Below, piece after piece: positions 5,528 through 5,698 of a DNA stretch of 5,698 nt (position 1 is its first letter; each line of letters starts with the position of its first letter). The translations under genes and the position numbers were made by a program. Origin of the DNA: an uncultured Mailhella sp. (GTDB lineage: Bacteria; Desulfobacterota; Desulfovibrionia; Desulfovibrionales; Desulfovibrionaceae); assembly GCA_910579055.1 (NCBI GenBank), contig CAJTSU010000116.1, positions 5,528 to 11,225 on the forward strand, given 5' to 3'. A model generated the notes under the pieces. That model saw only the letters and a list, made by a program, of their open reading frames with translations, was not told where the DNA came from and did no database searches.

Positions 5528-5698
5528 CAGCGTTATTTCAGAGCTTTTCCTTTGCTCCGGCATGGGCGGCACGTTCGTTGCCGCAAAGCGGCCCGTGTTC
5601 CCATGGGGGGCGTCGCGTTGCTCTCGATTCCCAAGCCTTGTATATTTACTGATCATCTATTTTATATTTAAACACATCCTGCTTGCGCAAAACAGGCC
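5528..5698. other. Non-coding 3' region; no clear terminator
   Basis: No gene is supported after the dehydrogenase stop codon. GC-rich hairpin sequences at 5566-5592 are followed by no T-run, so they are not convincing terminators. From about 5638 the DNA becomes AT-rich (TTGTAT at 5638-5643, TATATT at 5663-5668), which could be a promoter region for a gene beyond the edge, though the 19-base spacing is poor. An 8-bp palindrome TTGCGCAA (5683-5690), flanked by CCTG (5678-5681) and CAGG (5693-5696), lies at the end and could be an operator. Confidence 0.4.
5562..5592 (-). repeat. Right unit of the inverted flanking repeat (REP-like)
   Basis: This is the reverse-complement partner of the unit at 414-445. 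The core GCCGCAAAGCGGC (5580-5592) is exact. A second hairpin, GCGGCA (5566-5571) / TGCCGC (5579-5584) with loop CGTTCGT, overlaps it, so the two folds exclude each other. It lies 35 bases after the last gene of the locus. The copies differ at several positions yet keep the hairpin core, as expected of a dispersed palindromic element. Confidence 0.5.

Noticed and set aside
5566..5592. Rho-independent terminator after the dehydrogenase gene
   Set aside because: The hairpins are present but no run of T follows on either strand, and the core matches the repeat at 414-445.

Overview
The window looks like a catabolic and uptake locus from a GC-rich Gram-negative bacterium, most likely a proteobacterium. 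It carries a complete tripartite tricarboxylate transporter (TTT) whose binding protein has a clear Sec signal peptide. TTT systems are mainly proteobacterial, and the coding regions are rich in codons ending in G or C. The sequence does not support a narrower placement. A Desulfovibrio/Bilophila-like sulfite-reducing host is possible, but that is only an inference from gene content.

Layout, left to right. Bases 1-240 (minus strand) hold the N-terminal 80 codons of a small SAF-domain protein of the UxaA family (altronate dehydratase or sulfolactate sulfo-lyase small-subunit type), running off the left edge. Bases 241-561 are a divergent, AT-rich intergenic region. It holds one unit of a repeat found inverted at the other end of the locus, several short palindromes, and a good sigma70-type promoter (516-544) pointing right. 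Bases 562-932 may be a small gene broken by one frameshift, or simply a long leader. Then come tctC (956-1906), tctB (1955-2398) and tctA (2434-3963), giving the binding protein, small membrane subunit and large membrane subunit. A 127-bp gap with a tandem repeat and an inverted repeat separates them from a small cupin gene (4091-4447). An LDH2/MDH2-family NAD(P)H-dependent 2-hydroxyacid dehydrogenase (4466-5527) follows after only 18 bp. The last 171 bases are non-coding and carry the second repeat unit.

How the parts may work together (inference): the TTT system imports a carboxylate, the LDH2-family enzyme interconverts a 2-hydroxyacid and a 2-oxoacid, and the divergent UxaA-type lyase or dehydratase breaks down the hydroxyacid. 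The cupin could be an isomerase, a lyase or an auxiliary metal protein. The mix of UxaA small subunit, TctC-TctB-TctA and LDH2 dehydrogenase recalls described (R)-sulfolactate clusters (SuyAB, SlcHFG, ComC). The same families also serve sugar-acid breakdown, so the substrate is open. No intact transcriptional regulator is visible in the window.
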